From JBHJGU01 sp050331475 (GTDB lineage: Bacteria > Pseudomonadota > Alphaproteobacteria > Caulobacterales > Maricaulaceae): DNA of 28,468 nt. The notes under the pieces were generated by a model. That model did not search any database and was not told the DNA's origin. It saw nothing but the letters and a program-made list of their open reading frames with translations. This document shows positions 1 to 8,612 of the stretch, piece by piece. The stretch spans positions 1 through 28,468 of the forward strand of contig JBHJGU010000071.1 in NCBI GenBank assembly GCA_050331475.1, given 5' to 3'. Both the position numbers and the translations under genes were made by a program. Position 1 is the stretch's first letter. Every line of letters begins with the position of its first letter.

Positions 1-36
1 TTCATTATGGTGCGCAAAACGCCGCACCGGGGGGGC

Positions 37-1023
37 TTATCGAGACCCGGCGGGGCGGGCGCCCCCGCCCGCGCCGCGGTTCCAAGCGTCAATCAGCCCC
101 TTTAACGCGGGCAGGTTTCCGGCCAAGGGCGCGGTCTGGAAATGCTGGTCCATCTGGGCGCCGCCATCGAGGAGCGCATCGAAGGTTTCCGAGCCCACGG
201 CGATTTCAACGCTTAACCCCACAGCGGACCAAAGCGAATAGCGCCCGCCCACCCAGTCGGGGAAGCCGAAGACGGCGTCCGCGCCATAACCTTGCTCTTG
301 CGCGCGATCGGGGTTGGCGGTGACCGCGGCGAGGTGTTTAGAGAGATCGGCCCCGGGAGGCAGGTTCCGGGTCAACCAATCCATCGCGACGGCCGCATTG
401 GCGCGGGTCTCCAACGTGGTGAAGGACTTCGAGACGACCAGCACCAGGGTTTGTTCCGGATCGAGGCCCTCTAAGGCGTCCGCCAGATCCGCGGGGTCCA
501 CATTGGCGGCGAACCGCACCTCAAAGCCGGGCGTCACGAACCGCTTGAACGCCTCCATGGCCAAGCGTGGACCCAGGTCAGAGCCGCCGACCCCCAAATG
601 CAGGATCTGTCGGATCGGGCGGCCGGTCGCGCCCAAATGCGCGTTGCCGCGCACCCGCTCGGCGAAAGCGCGCGCTTGGGCCCGCGCGGTCTGGGCCAAG
701 GCGGTGAACTTGCTATCGGTGGCGACGCCGCGCAGCGCTGTGTGCAAAGCTGGCCGGTTTTCGGATGCGTTCACCGGTGCGCCGGCGAACAGGGCCGCGC
801 GTTGGGCGTCGAAATCGGCCGCCTCGGCTAACGCGAGCAGGGCTCCTAGCGCATCCGCGTCGAGCTTTTGTTTAGAAAAATCCGCCCATAACGGGCCGAC
901 GCCAAAACTGAGGCGCCGAGCGCGCTCTGGGTCGGCGGCGAAAAGTGCGGAAAGGCGAACGGAGCTTAGACGGTCGGCTTCAATCCGCGCACGCTCCCAG
1001 GCTTGGATCAAGGTCGACGTCAT
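37..1023 (-). pseudogene. pgi: glucose-6-phosphate isomerase, interrupted by a stop codon and cut by the window edge
   Basis: Pgi interconverts glucose-6-phosphate and fructose-6-phosphate in the cytosol. The 328 residues match the N-terminal 60% of the roughly 540-residue family. Visible signatures are GVGGSDLGP (phosphate-binding loop), SKSFTTLET and FPDWVGGRYSLWSAVG. The frame ends in TAA (tta on the plus strand, 37-39). The same frame stays open beyond it and encodes APPVRRFAHHNE, which aligns without a gap to the family segment after a conserved Tyr (as I recall it from Caulobacter, Y-SHRLRRLAAFLQQ). The stop sits on that Tyr. The catalytic ESNGK motif and the C-terminal His and Lys would lie outside the window. 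I infer a nonsense mutation or a sequencing error rather than a natural end. The start ATG at 1023 fits the family length. The gene is divergent from the secreted-protein gene at 1085. Confidence 0.85.
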
Positions 1024-1084
1024 ACCTATGTTTTACGCTGAACGCGCGTCAGAGAAAACCGGCCCGAAGACACGGGGAGGCCCC

Positions 1085-1591
1085 ATGCGCAGCACACTTT
1101 TAGCGCTGGTCGTTGCCAGCTTAGCCGCGCCGGTGACGGCGCAAAGCGCAACCACAGACGATCGCATCGCCCGGCTTCGCGCCTTGGCGGGCGAGTTGGG
1201 CGCGCAAACAGCGAGCTATGTCGAGGCGGCGACCACCGACGCCGCGGCTCCGCCGACAGCCTTCGCCCCGGGCGCGCCATTTGTCGATGACGCGCAAACG
1301 TTTGCGAACTTGGCGCGGCGGGTTGCGCGCGATCTAGACGCCGAGCAGGGCCCAGCGGATTTGGCTTGTATTTATCGCGGCATGGCGGCGGAGCTGTCCC
1401 AGCAGCTCGACCAATTGCGCGAGGCGGACTATGCGGGCGCGCAGATTACAAGCTTAACCGCGTTGTCGATCGTGTTCCGCGACGCCGTGGAGATCGATCC
1501 CAACCAGATCGGCGTGGAGCCGGCGCAGGCCGCTTGCCCCGCCGACCCTGATCTTCGCGACTACGAGCCGTATTTCACCGAGCAGCCATAG
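1085..1591 (+). CDS. small secreted protein of unknown function
   Basis: A 168-residue protein that I do not recognise. The first 20 residues form a clear signal peptide (MRST, a hydrophobic Leu/Val/Ala core, then a cleavage-like AQS), so it is probably periplasmic. The mature part is Ala/Asp/Glu-rich and probably helical. It has two Cys residues, in LACIYRG and AACPADP, which could form a disulfide. The ATG is supported by GGGGAGG at 1074-1080; the frame is open further upstream, but only antisense to pgi. The gene is convergent with the redoxin gene and their 3' ends overlap by 31 bp. No catalytic motif is visible. Confidence 0.75.
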   Translation: MRSTLLALVVASLAAPVTAQSATTDDRIARLRALAGELGAQTASYVEAATTDAAAPPTAFAPGAPFVDDAQTFANLARRVARDLDAEQGPADLACIYRGMAAELSQQLDQLREADYAGAQITSLTALSIVFRDAVEIDPNQIGVEPAQAACPADPDLRDYEPYFTEQP

Positions 1592-2196
1592 GGCTGGGTT
1601 TGAGCGATCGCGACAGGCTCGCCCTTGGCCACCGCATTGATTGCGAGCGCGACGTAGTTCGTTGCGCCCTCGAGCGTGTCGGGATTGGCGGAGTTCTGAT
1701 CGTCGATGGCGCCGTCATAAACCACAACGCCGTCGGCATTGATAACGAACATGTGGGGGGTGGTCTTCGCCGCGTAAAGCCGACCAACCTCACCCTCGGG
1801 GTCCAACAGCACGCGCGTTGGCGCGGCGTCACGCGCTTCGGTTAGCGCATTGGCCTGCCCCGCAGAAACATGTCCTTGCTCGCCCGGTGCGGAGGAGACG
1901 ACCGTCAACCATGCAAAGCCGTTGGCCGCAGCGGACTTTTGCAGGGCCTGCATGGCGCCCGCATCGTAGTGTTTGCGCACATAGGGGCAATCATGGTTCG
2001 ACCATTCCAAGATCACCGGTTGACCGGCGAAATCGGCCAGCGACACCGACGCGCCCGTGCTGTCCAACGCTGTGAACACGGGGGCCGGCGCGTCGATCGC
2101 GACATCCGCATCCGCCGTGTTGGCGATCAACGCGGCGGCCGTCAGTAAGGCCGCAGCCGCAATACTCATTCCCAGGTTCAAAGGTCTAGACGCCAT
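1561..2196 (-). CDS. exported redoxin / AhpC-TSA-like thioredoxin-fold protein
   Basis: A 211-residue protein with an N-terminal hydrophobic export segment (about residues 9-30) and a thioredoxin-fold redoxin domain. The active-site-like motif NHDCPYVRKHY has a single Cys (Cys70) instead of a CxxC. A second Cys (Cys205) lies in the terminal PYGCSVKYGS, a pattern I associate with this redoxin family, so the pair may act together. It probably works on thiols or peroxide in the periplasm. I chose ATG 2196 over the longer TTG-started frame at 2238 because GGGAG and AAAGGG lie just upstream and the signal then sits at the N-terminus. It follows the DsbD-like gene on the same strand after 82 bp, so electron supply from DsbD is a reasonable inference. 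Confidence 0.85.
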   Translation of the reverse strand: MASRPLNLGMSIAAAALLTAAALIANTADADVAIDAPAPVFTALDSTGASVSLADFAGQPVILEWSNHDCPYVRKHYDAGAMQALQKSAAANGFAWLTVVSSAPGEQGHVSAGQANALTEARDAAPTRVLLDPEGEVGRLYAAKTTPHMFVINADGVVVYDGAIDDQNSANPDTLEGATNYVALAINAVAKGEPVAIAQTQPYGCSVKYGS

Positions 2197-2278
2197 TCGA
2201 GTCGCCCTTTCGCTCCCACGCCTACGCAAAACACGCAAACGCTCATAAACAATGATAAACGCAAGTCAACCATGCTGT

Positions 2279-4459
2279 TTAGCTGCGCGTTTCGGTCGCG
2301 CCAGCGAGAGCGTTGACCGCCTCTATCACCACTCCAGGGGTGAGAACGGCGGGTAGCACATGGGGTTTTTCCTCGCGCTCCGAGTATAATAGGTAGAGCG
2401 GCACACCCGATCGACCATAGGCGGCGAGCGTTTCTGCGATCCGCGCGTCGCGATTCGTCCAGTCGGCGGTCAAGAGCACCACGTCGTGGTCATCGAACGC
2501 CGCCCGGACAGGGTCTTGCGCCAAGGCGACGCGCTTATTGACTTGGCAGGTGATGCACCACGCGGCGGTGAAATCGACGAAAACTCGTTTACCCTGAGCG
2601 CGCAGCTCGGCGACCCGCTCAGGCGACCAGGGTTCGCCCACGCCCTTAGCCGGATCCGCCACGGCCGCCCTCGCTTTCACGCCGCCCGGGGCTTGACCGT
2701 CAGGCGTCAGCGCGAGCCCGCCTAGTGCGGCGAGCAGAACCAGAGCGGCGACCGCCTGAGCGGCCCGGGCGCCAGGGCCCCGCCCTGCGCCGAAGTTTTT
2801 GAACACCCAAACTAGAAAGCCGATGGCGAGCATGCCGCACAAGGCGCCCGCCACGCCGGCCGCGCCCGATTGAGCCGCCAAAACCCACACCAACCAAATC
2901 GCGGTCGCGAACATCGGGAAGGCCAAGAACTGCTTAAATCGTTCCATCCATGGCCCGGGCTTGGGCAAAACCCGCAGCAAGCCGGGCCGGAGGCTCAAGA
3001 TCAAAAACGGCGCGCCATATCCGGCGCCCAACGCCGCGAAGATCGCCAAGCCGATCGGCGCAGATTGCGTCAGCGCAAACCCCAACGCCTGCCCCATAAA
3101 CGGCGCGGTGCAGGGCGCGGCGACCACCACCGCCAGCACGCCCGTGAAAAACGCCCCCGCATCGCCGCCCTTGGCCGCCAGAGACGCGCCGGCCCCCGTT
3201 AGACGGCCGCCGACTTCGAACACGCCGAGCAAATTCAGCCCGACGGTGAACATCAGCAAGGCCAACCCGGCGACCACTGGCGGGGATTGGAGCTGAAAGC
3301 CCCTGCCGATTTGCTCCCCCGCGGCCTTCAGCGCGATGAGCACGCTGGCGAGCGCCAAAAAGCTCACCAAGACGCCCGCGAAGAACACCCAGCCATGGCG
3401 GGCCACGCGCCCTGGATTGTCATGGGCTTGGCGCGCCATGGCGAGCGCCTTCATCGACAGGATCGGGAACACGCAAGGCATCACGTTTAGGATCAGCCCG
3501 CCTAAAGCGGCAAAGCCAAACATCGCCAGCCACAAGCCGACCCCTGCTGCGCTCGAACCCAGCCGCGCCGACGGCTGAGCGCCGGTGGGGAGGACCTCGA
3601 CGGGAGGCGCAGTGATTTCGACCGCGTGCCGCTCCCACCGATCCTCAGCGATCCGTGCGTCATAGGCCAGCAAACCGGTCACCGGACCGTCCAATGCGCC
3701 GTTGACCGCGAAGCCGGGCGTCAGTGTCAGGGTCAAACCCGATGAGCCGAAAACAACGGTTTGCGCGGCCGCATGGTCAACAATCCCCGCCTCGAAGGGG
3801 AAGAAGTAGGGGTTCCTCAAACCATCCGAAGCGACAGCGCCGGCTAGAACGGCGTCCGCGACCCCGAGTTCCAGCCCGGCCGGGGTCAAGCGCGCGCCCG
3901 CCTCAAAGCCTGCATCGATCGGCGCTGCGGCGACCGCGCGCTCGACCTTCGCGCCGTAAATGGGATGGGGCTGCGCCGGACCCGCGCCAAGGACCATATC
4001 CACCCTCAGCGTGGCCTCTTCGGGCACGCAAATGTCCGAGCACACGAGCCAGGTGGCGTAGGCCTCCAGCGTCACCGTCTCCCCCGGCGTCGCTGTCGCT
4101 GGCGCGGTGATCGCCACGGGCAACACCAGTTCATCGGAATAGCCGTAGTTCGTCAGGGGCCCTAACGGATAGGGTTTGGGCGTCGGCCAGAGGATCTCGC
4201 CCGCCGAATAGCCTTCCGGCAACCGCCAGTCGATGCGGGTCGGCTCCCCGGAGTCACCCGGGTTCCGCCAGTAGGTGTGCCAGCCCGGCGTGATTTGCTG
4301 TTCTAAGGCGATGTAAACCGGTTGGCCGGGAACCAGCCGATCCGCGCCGGGCAAGAGCCGCGCCTCGACATAAGGCTCACGCGCGATTTGCGCGAAACCC
4401 GGAGCGGCGAACATGACGCCCGCCATAATCCAAAGGACTGCACCTAACCAGCGCCGCAT
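2279..4459 (-). CDS. DsbD/ScsB-like thiol:disulfide interchange protein
   Basis: A 726-residue inner-membrane reductase that carries electrons from cytosolic thioredoxin to periplasmic thiol proteins. Parts in order: a signal peptide (1-23); a periplasmic DsbD-alpha-like domain with WHTYWRNPGDSGEPT and the pair CSDIC; a multi-span membrane core with one Cys in MPCVFPILSMK and one in AAPCTAPFMG, the two membrane cysteines of the family; and a C-terminal thioredoxin domain with CITC at about 635-638 and a cis-Pro near GVPLYLL. The large N-domain resembles ScsB-type proteins of alphaproteobacteria more than enterobacterial DsbD. The start has GGGAGAAG about 6 nt upstream. The redoxin gene downstream is a likely partner. 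Confidence 0.93.
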   Translation of the reverse strand: MRRWLGAVLWIMAGVMFAAPGFAQIAREPYVEARLLPGADRLVPGQPVYIALEQQITPGWHTYWRNPGDSGEPTRIDWRLPEGYSAGEILWPTPKPYPLGPLTNYGYSDELVLPVAITAPATATPGETVTLEAYATWLVCSDICVPEEATLRVDMVLGAGPAQPHPIYGAKVERAVAAAPIDAGFEAGARLTPAGLELGVADAVLAGAVASDGLRNPYFFPFEAGIVDHAAAQTVVFGSSGLTLTLTPGFAVNGALDGPVTGLLAYDARIAEDRWERHAVEITAPPVEVLPTGAQPSARLGSSAAGVGLWLAMFGFAALGGLILNVMPCVFPILSMKALAMARQAHDNPGRVARHGWVFFAGVLVSFLALASVLIALKAAGEQIGRGFQLQSPPVVAGLALLMFTVGLNLLGVFEVGGRLTGAGASLAAKGGDAGAFFTGVLAVVVAAPCTAPFMGQALGFALTQSAPIGLAIFAALGAGYGAPFLILSLRPGLLRVLPKPGPWMERFKQFLAFPMFATAIWLVWVLAAQSGAAGVAGALCGMLAIGFLVWVFKNFGAGRGPGARAAQAVAALVLLAALGGLALTPDGQAPGGVKARAAVADPAKGVGEPWSPERVAELRAQGKRVFVDFTAAWCITCQVNKRVALAQDPVRAAFDDHDVVLLTADWTNRDARIAETLAAYGRSGVPLYLLYSEREEKPHVLPAVLTPGVVIEAVNALAGATETRS

Positions 4460-4657
4460 CCGGCTTCTCCCAATCCGTATCGCCCCGCACTCGGCGTAAC
4501 GACGCTATGTTTACGACCGCTTTAAGGCCGCCGAACCGGCTGAAGGGGCCGTCAAGGGGTTAACTATTTCTCTAAAAGCCATCATCGCGTCGCCGAGTCC
4601 GGTCAATGTGGCCCGCGACAAATTGATGACCGGCCGGCGCGAACTTACGCAGGCGGC

Positions 4658-4681
4658 GTCCGCGGCCCGAAGCCCGCGGAC
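4658..4681 (-). terminator. GC-rich stem-loop 32 nt after the sapC-family gene
   Basis: The arms gtccgcgg (4658-4665) and ccgcggac (4674-4681) form a perfect 8-bp stem with an 8-nt loop. It lies 32 nt past the stop of the SapC-family gene on the minus strand. No T-run follows, so it may be an RNA 3'-end stabiliser or a T-less terminator. The rest of the 254-bp gap between the DsbD-like and SapC-family genes shows nothing I can name. Confidence 0.4.
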
Positions 4682-4713
4682 GATCGCGCATTGCGGCGCT
4701 ATGGGTCGAACGC

Positions 4714-5511
4714 TTAAGCGGTCGCAGGCGTCTTTTGGGCCCGGCGCAAAGTCCGGTTTAAAATTTTCGACCAGTTGAACAACGATATCAGGTGCGCATA
4801 GGACGGGCCCAACATGCCCATGCGGCGCAGCGCGTTGGCCGGTTCGTCGCCCAGCTCCGCGATCTTTTTCTCCGAGACGGCGAAATAGTCCGCGATTTTC
4901 CGGGACTCGGTGCGTTGGCCGTCCGCCGTTTGCGCATTGATGGTCACGTCCTTGGGCTCGAACAGGTCGTGTTTTTTCAGCTCCTCCACATAGCGCTCGG
5001 TCATCAGACGATCGCGTTCGAACGTCTTGAGGAACTCCATCGCGTCATTGGTGAACTTGGTCGGCTTGCCGTCCTCGAAAAACGGCTGTTGAGGGTTCTC
5101 GCTCACGGCGTCCGCGCCGGTGTCCACGCAAACCACCATGCGATTATCCCCCGGCGCATTGGCCAAAACGAACGGATACCGGCGCACAAAGGCGGGGACG
5201 TAGACATCGTCTTCCAAACGACCCGCATCGGTGACGAAAATATTCTCGCCCGCGCGCGCGCCCATCACCGCCAGCGGCGTCTTCGTTTCGCCCGCAAAGA
5301 TGATCGGATAGTGCGGCGCAACCTGACCGAATTCGGTCACCGCAATCGGCACGAAGTGCGTGCCCGCCAAAAACTGATACGGCGCCTCGGTCGTTTTAAT
5401 ACCCAAGCCGCCATGCTTCTCTACGCTCAATGGCTCTGGATTTTTATAAAGCGGCACTTGGCCCGCCAATTTTAAATCGTTTTGCGCGTCGGTTTGGGTG
5501 TCTTCCGCCAT
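4714..5511 (-). CDS. SapC family protein
   Basis: A 265-residue protein that matches the SapC family across its length. Recognisable stretches are the N-terminal GTHFVPIAVTEFGQVAPHYPIIF, then FVRRYPFVLA, VCVDTGADAV and LFEDGKPTKF-like FFEDGKPTKF, and a C-terminal segment ending YAHLISLFNWSKILNR. There is no signal peptide and no membrane helix. The family is common in marine and oligotrophic alphaproteobacteria and gammaproteobacteria and is often found near TonB-dependent receptors, but its role is not established. The start ATG is preceded by GGAGGGG. The OmpW-type gene lies upstream on the same strand; both have hairpins after their stops, so they are probably separate transcripts. Confidence 0.88.
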   Translation of the reverse strand: MAEDTQTDAQNDLKLAGQVPLYKNPEPLSVEKHGGLGIKTTEAPYQFLAGTHFVPIAVTEFGQVAPHYPIIFAGETKTPLAVMGARAGENIFVTDAGRLEDDVYVPAFVRRYPFVLANAPGDNRMVVCVDTGADAVSENPQQPFFEDGKPTKFTNDAMEFLKTFERDRLMTERYVEELKKHDLFEPKDVTINAQTADGQRTESRKIADYFAVSEKKIAELGDEPANALRRMGMLGPSYAHLISLFNWSKILNRTLRRAQKTPATA

Positions 5512-5574
5512 AAGGCCCCTCCAATAAAATGCGAGCGCCCTCTTAACCGATGGTCAGCGGTGCGACAACGCGGA

Positions 5575-5604
5575 AGGCGCCGCGCGGGTCCTCGCGCGAC
5601 GCCT
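5575..5604 (-). terminator. 12-bp stem-loop 24 nt after the ompW-like gene
   Basis: The arms aggcgccgcgcg (5575-5586) and cgcgcgacgcct (5593-5604) pair at 11 of 12 positions around the 6-nt loop ggtcct. It sits 24 nt past the stop of the OmpW-like gene on the minus strand and lacks a T-run. It is a good candidate for the 3' end of that transcript. Confidence 0.45.
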
Positions 5605-5628
5605 CTTACCCCCCCAGGTGCGTTCGGT

Positions 5629-6303
5629 CTAGAACCGCCAGCCAAACCCCAGACCGGCGATGAACGGATCGATGCCCGCGTCGAACTCCAACTGCCCCAG
5701 CGGGGTGGTCAGTTCGAGATCGCTGTCCAAGGCGACCCGTTTCAAGTCGACATTGAACAAGAGATTATCGGTTAGGAAGTAATCGAAACCGATTTGGGCG
5801 ACAAATCCCACCGACTCATCGAATTCAAACGAGTCGACAACCGTCTGTCCAGGTGCGACGTCATCGTCGAAGAACAAGGTGAAGTTCACCCCCGCCCCGA
5901 TATACGGCTTAAACTTCGAGTCCGCGAAGAAGTGATATTGGAGCGTCAAGGTGGGCGGCAACAAAGTCACCTCACCCACATCCACGTCCCCCACGGCCGT
6001 GTCGAAAGCAATGACTTGGTGGTCCGTGGTCGCCAAAATCAGCTCAGCGGCCAAATTCTTGGTAAAAAAGAAGGTGAAATCCAACTCGGGCGTAAAGTTG
6101 TTGTCGACATCAAGCGTACCGCCAATCGGCGAACCAAAATCTTCCACCGGCGCAACCAACAGGGCGCGGGTGCGGACCATGAAACGATCTTCTAAAAACG
6201 CAAAGATACTCGGCTTATCCTCAGACTGCGCGAAAGCCGGCTGCGGCGACATGCAAAACACTGCGCCAAGGCCGATGACCGCCGCAAAAATACTCCGCCC
6301 CAT
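5629..6303 (-). CDS. OmpW family outer-membrane protein
   Basis: A 224-residue protein with a signal peptide (cleaved after about residue 25, PAFAQS) and an eight-strand beta-barrel pattern. The OmpW signature is visible in LPPTLTLQYHFF, KFKPYIGAGVNFTLFFDD, VGFVAQIGFDYFLTDNLLFNVDLKRV and the terminal Phe in GLGFGWRF, the usual outer-membrane insertion signal. OmpW proteins form narrow hydrophobic channels for small molecules. The start ATG is preceded by GGGAG about 8 nt upstream. It lies between a TonB receptor gene and the SapC-family gene, all leftward, so this block serves the outer envelope. Confidence 0.9.
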   Translation of the reverse strand: MGRSIFAAVIGLGAVFCMSPQPAFAQSEDKPSIFAFLEDRFMVRTRALLVAPVEDFGSPIGGTLDVDNNFTPELDFTFFFTKNLAAELILATTDHQVIAFDTAVGDVDVGEVTLLPPTLTLQYHFFADSKFKPYIGAGVNFTLFFDDDVAPGQTVVDSFEFDESVGFVAQIGFDYFLTDNLLFNVDLKRVALDSDLELTTPLGQLEFDAGIDPFIAGLGFGWRF

Positions 6304-6430
6304 GATAATTTCTCCCTAGGCGTTGCTTGCCCTTACAAGACATCAGCATAGGTAGGGAATACTCTCAGGACTTGAAATTATCCAATGGTCTGCGGCAGCG
6401 GGTCGCGTGGCTTAAACTGCACAGTCAAGT

Positions 6431-6470
6431 CCGCATCCAACCTTAATAACCAGAAAAAGGTCGGATGCGG
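6431..6470 (-). terminator. 14-bp stem-loop 25 nt after the TonB-receptor gene
   Basis: The arms ccgcatccaacctt (6431-6444) and aaggtcggatgcgg (6457-6470) pair at 13 of 14 positions with a 12-nt loop. It starts 25 nt past the stop of the receptor gene on the minus strand and lies about 130 nt before the ompW-like start. It has no T-run. It could also act on the ompW-like promoter side, but the spacing favours a 3'-end role. Confidence 0.45.
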
Positions 6471-6495
6471 ATACTTGTGCTCGACAATTTGCCGA

Positions 6496-8574
6496 CTAGA
6501 AGTCTAAGACGAGGTTTAGACGCACGCCCCGGCCGGGGATCGGGGCGAATTGGTTGATGAAGGAGGTCACCAAGCGGCCGTCCGCATTGGTGAGGTTCTG
6601 CCCCTCAACCACGAAGCGCACCCGCTCGTCGGGGCGCAGAACAAGCTCGGTGTTAAAGACGAAGAAGCCCTCGGTTGGGGTTTCCGCTTCGGAGACATTG
6701 GCCTGGTTTGTGGTCCACTGCCCATTTACGCCGAAATCCGCAAAGCTGTGGGTCAAGGTCAACCCGCCGCCGACTTGCAGGGGCGGGATACGCGGCAGAT
6801 TGCCCAGAGTTTCGAACTCACCCCGGACGAACTCGAACTGAGCGTCGCCTTCCAGGTTGACGGCGCCGAAATTCGCCAGAATGCCTTCGACGACGCCCTC
6901 AAAGCCAAAGAGTTGCGCATCGTCTTGGACATAATTGAAGACCGTCAGACCGTCTTCTTCCTCGTCAGTCGGAATAAAGCCGATAAAGCCGTCAAAACCG
7001 GTACGGAACGCGTTGACCGTGGCCGTCCAATTCTGGCGCGAAATGCCCACCGAGCCTTCGATGTGGATCGCCGCTTCGCGCTCAAGCGTCGGATCGCCAA
7101 TGTCGAAGGACTGAGTCGCCAAGTGCACGCCGTCAGAGAACAATTCCGCAATGCCCGGGGCCCGTTCGGTCCGCGACACCGTCAAGCCAAGATTGACCGA
7201 TTCATTGACATGGTACTGCGCCGCGCCCGAGACGCTGAACAGATTGAAGTCGGCGTCAACGCCGCCAAAGGAGACAGACTCCGAGGTGACGCGTTCGAAC
7301 CGAGCGCTGCCTTCAAACTCTAAGTCGCCGAAATCCGCGCGCTCGACGGCGAAGATCCCCCATAGCGACTGCACCGACGGTGGAATGAAGCTTTCCTCGC
7401 CAATGGCGGAGATGTCTTGGCGGAAGCCGTTGGCGCCAATGACGCCTTCCAAAACGCCGAGCTTTTTCTGGGTCAGCTCTAAGCGGCCCTCAAAGCCGTC
7501 ATTCTCGAAGAACGAGGCCACCTCGCCATTGGGTTCGATTTCCTCGTGCTCATAGTCCGCCCAAGCGGCTGACCAGCGCACTTTCTCAAAGAGGCCGAGG
7601 TCGGCGTTGACTTCGCCCAAAAAGTCGACCCGGTTTTGGATCAGATCCAAGCGCGGACCTTCAGGGAAGATGATCGGGCCTTCTTCCTCCTCCTCTTCCT
7701 CTTCTTCGCCCTCGCCTGGTCCGGGAAGGCCGTAATCCGCGTCTGTGGTTTTGTAGGCGATGCCCACGAAACCCCAGTCATCGACCCAGCTTAAACCGCC
7801 CGACAGGGTCTCGAAGTTGAAGTCCGAGTTCGGCACGAAGTCTTCGGCGAATTCCGGAGGTTCGTCGCCATTCGCCAAGGCTTCAGCGGTGGCTTCGGCG
7901 ATTTCCGTATCGGACAGCGCGAACCCGTTGATCGAGAAATTGTCCGCCTCGCGCCGGGCGCCGTCGAGTTGGAACACAAGGTTGCCGTAGCCGGTGCGGA
8001 ACCGGCCCGCGACTTGGTTGCCCTCATCCACGCTGGTGAAGCCTGCGACCAAGTCAGCGTCGAACAGTCCATCGGGCTTGGAGGACGGCACTCGACCGTC
8101 AATGACGTTGACCACGCCGCCAATCGATCCGCTGCCGAACGCGATGGCTGCGGGTCCGCGGATCACTTCAATGGCCTCGGCTTCAGTGACTTCGGACCCC
8201 ACCGCGTGGTCGGGCGACTGAGTGGCGACGTCCAGAGTGGCGACGCCATTGACGAGCACGCGCACCCGTTCGCCATCCAGACCGCGAATGATCGGCCGGT
8301 TCGCCGCTTGACCAAAAAAGGTCGTCGACACGCCGGGCAAATCCGCGAGCACGTCGCCAATACCGCCCAGCGAGCCTTCCAAAATCTCGTCGCGTTGGAT
8401 AACCGAGACGCCCTGAATGACCTCGGACTGTTCCAACTGCAGGGGCGATGTGCGGACAATGATGGTTTCCACCGTCGCCTCGGCGGCCTCAGCCGTTGGT
8501 TCCGGAGCGCCTTGCGCCCAAGCCGCCCCGCACACCAGCGCCGCCATCGACGCCGAACCCAATAACTTCATCAT
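6496..8574 (-). CDS. TonB-dependent receptor, ZnuD-like, probable zinc uptake
   Basis: A 692-residue outer-membrane receptor. It has a signal peptide (to about AAWAQ), a plug domain with the typical RGLDGERVRVLVNG and EVIRGPAAIAFGSGSIGGVVNV, and a 22-strand-type barrel that ends GRGVRLNLVLDF with the terminal Phe. One extracellular-loop region (coded at 7681-7710) has nine Glu in a row, plausible for metal capture; ZnuD-type receptors often carry His- or acid-rich loops. I chose ATG 8574 (ATG ATG AAG) because AAGGGG lies just upstream; the longer frame starts only from a TTG inside the operator. The adjacent divergent Fur-family gene and the Zur-box-like palindrome at 8613-8629 support zinc-dependent repression. 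The substrate is inferred, not seen. Confidence 0.88.
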   Translation of the reverse strand: MMKLLGSASMAALVCGAAWAQGAPEPTAEAAEATVETIIVRTSPLQLEQSEVIQGVSVIQRDEILEGSLGGIGDVLADLPGVSTTFFGQAANRPIIRGLDGERVRVLVNGVATLDVATQSPDHAVGSEVTEAEAIEVIRGPAAIAFGSGSIGGVVNVIDGRVPSSKPDGLFDADLVAGFTSVDEGNQVAGRFRTGYGNLVFQLDGARREADNFSINGFALSDTEIAEATAEALANGDEPPEFAEDFVPNSDFNFETLSGGLSWVDDWGFVGIAYKTTDADYGLPGPGEGEEEEEEEEEGPIIFPEGPRLDLIQNRVDFLGEVNADLGLFEKVRWSAAWADYEHEEIEPNGEVASFFENDGFEGRLELTQKKLGVLEGVIGANGFRQDISAIGEESFIPPSVQSLWGIFAVERADFGDLEFEGSARFERVTSESVSFGGVDADFNLFSVSGAAQYHVNESVNLGLTVSRTERAPGIAELFSDGVHLATQSFDIGDPTLEREAAIHIEGSVGISRQNWTATVNAFRTGFDGFIGFIPTDEEEDGLTVFNYVQDDAQLFGFEGVVEGILANFGAVNLEGDAQFEFVRGEFETLGNLPRIPPLQVGGGLTLTHSFADFGVNGQWTTNQANVSEAETPTEGFFVFNTELVLRPDERVRFVVEGQNLTNADGRLVTSFINQFAPIPGRGVRLNLVLDF

Positions 8575-8612
8575 GACCGTCCCCTTGGTCCACATGCCAA
8601 ACTCGTGACGGG

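Noticed and set aside
314..1084. Long open frame upstream of the small secreted protein
   Set aside because: It lies antisense to pgi and has no ribosome site; the real start at 1085 has GGGGAGG and a signal peptide.
4792..5475. 227-residue open frame on the plus strand
   Set aside because: It is antisense to the SapC-family gene and has no recognisable motif.
6550..7323. 257-residue open frame on the plus strand
   Set aside because: It is antisense to the TonB-dependent receptor, whose motifs and signal peptide are clear; a shadow frame of GC-rich DNA.
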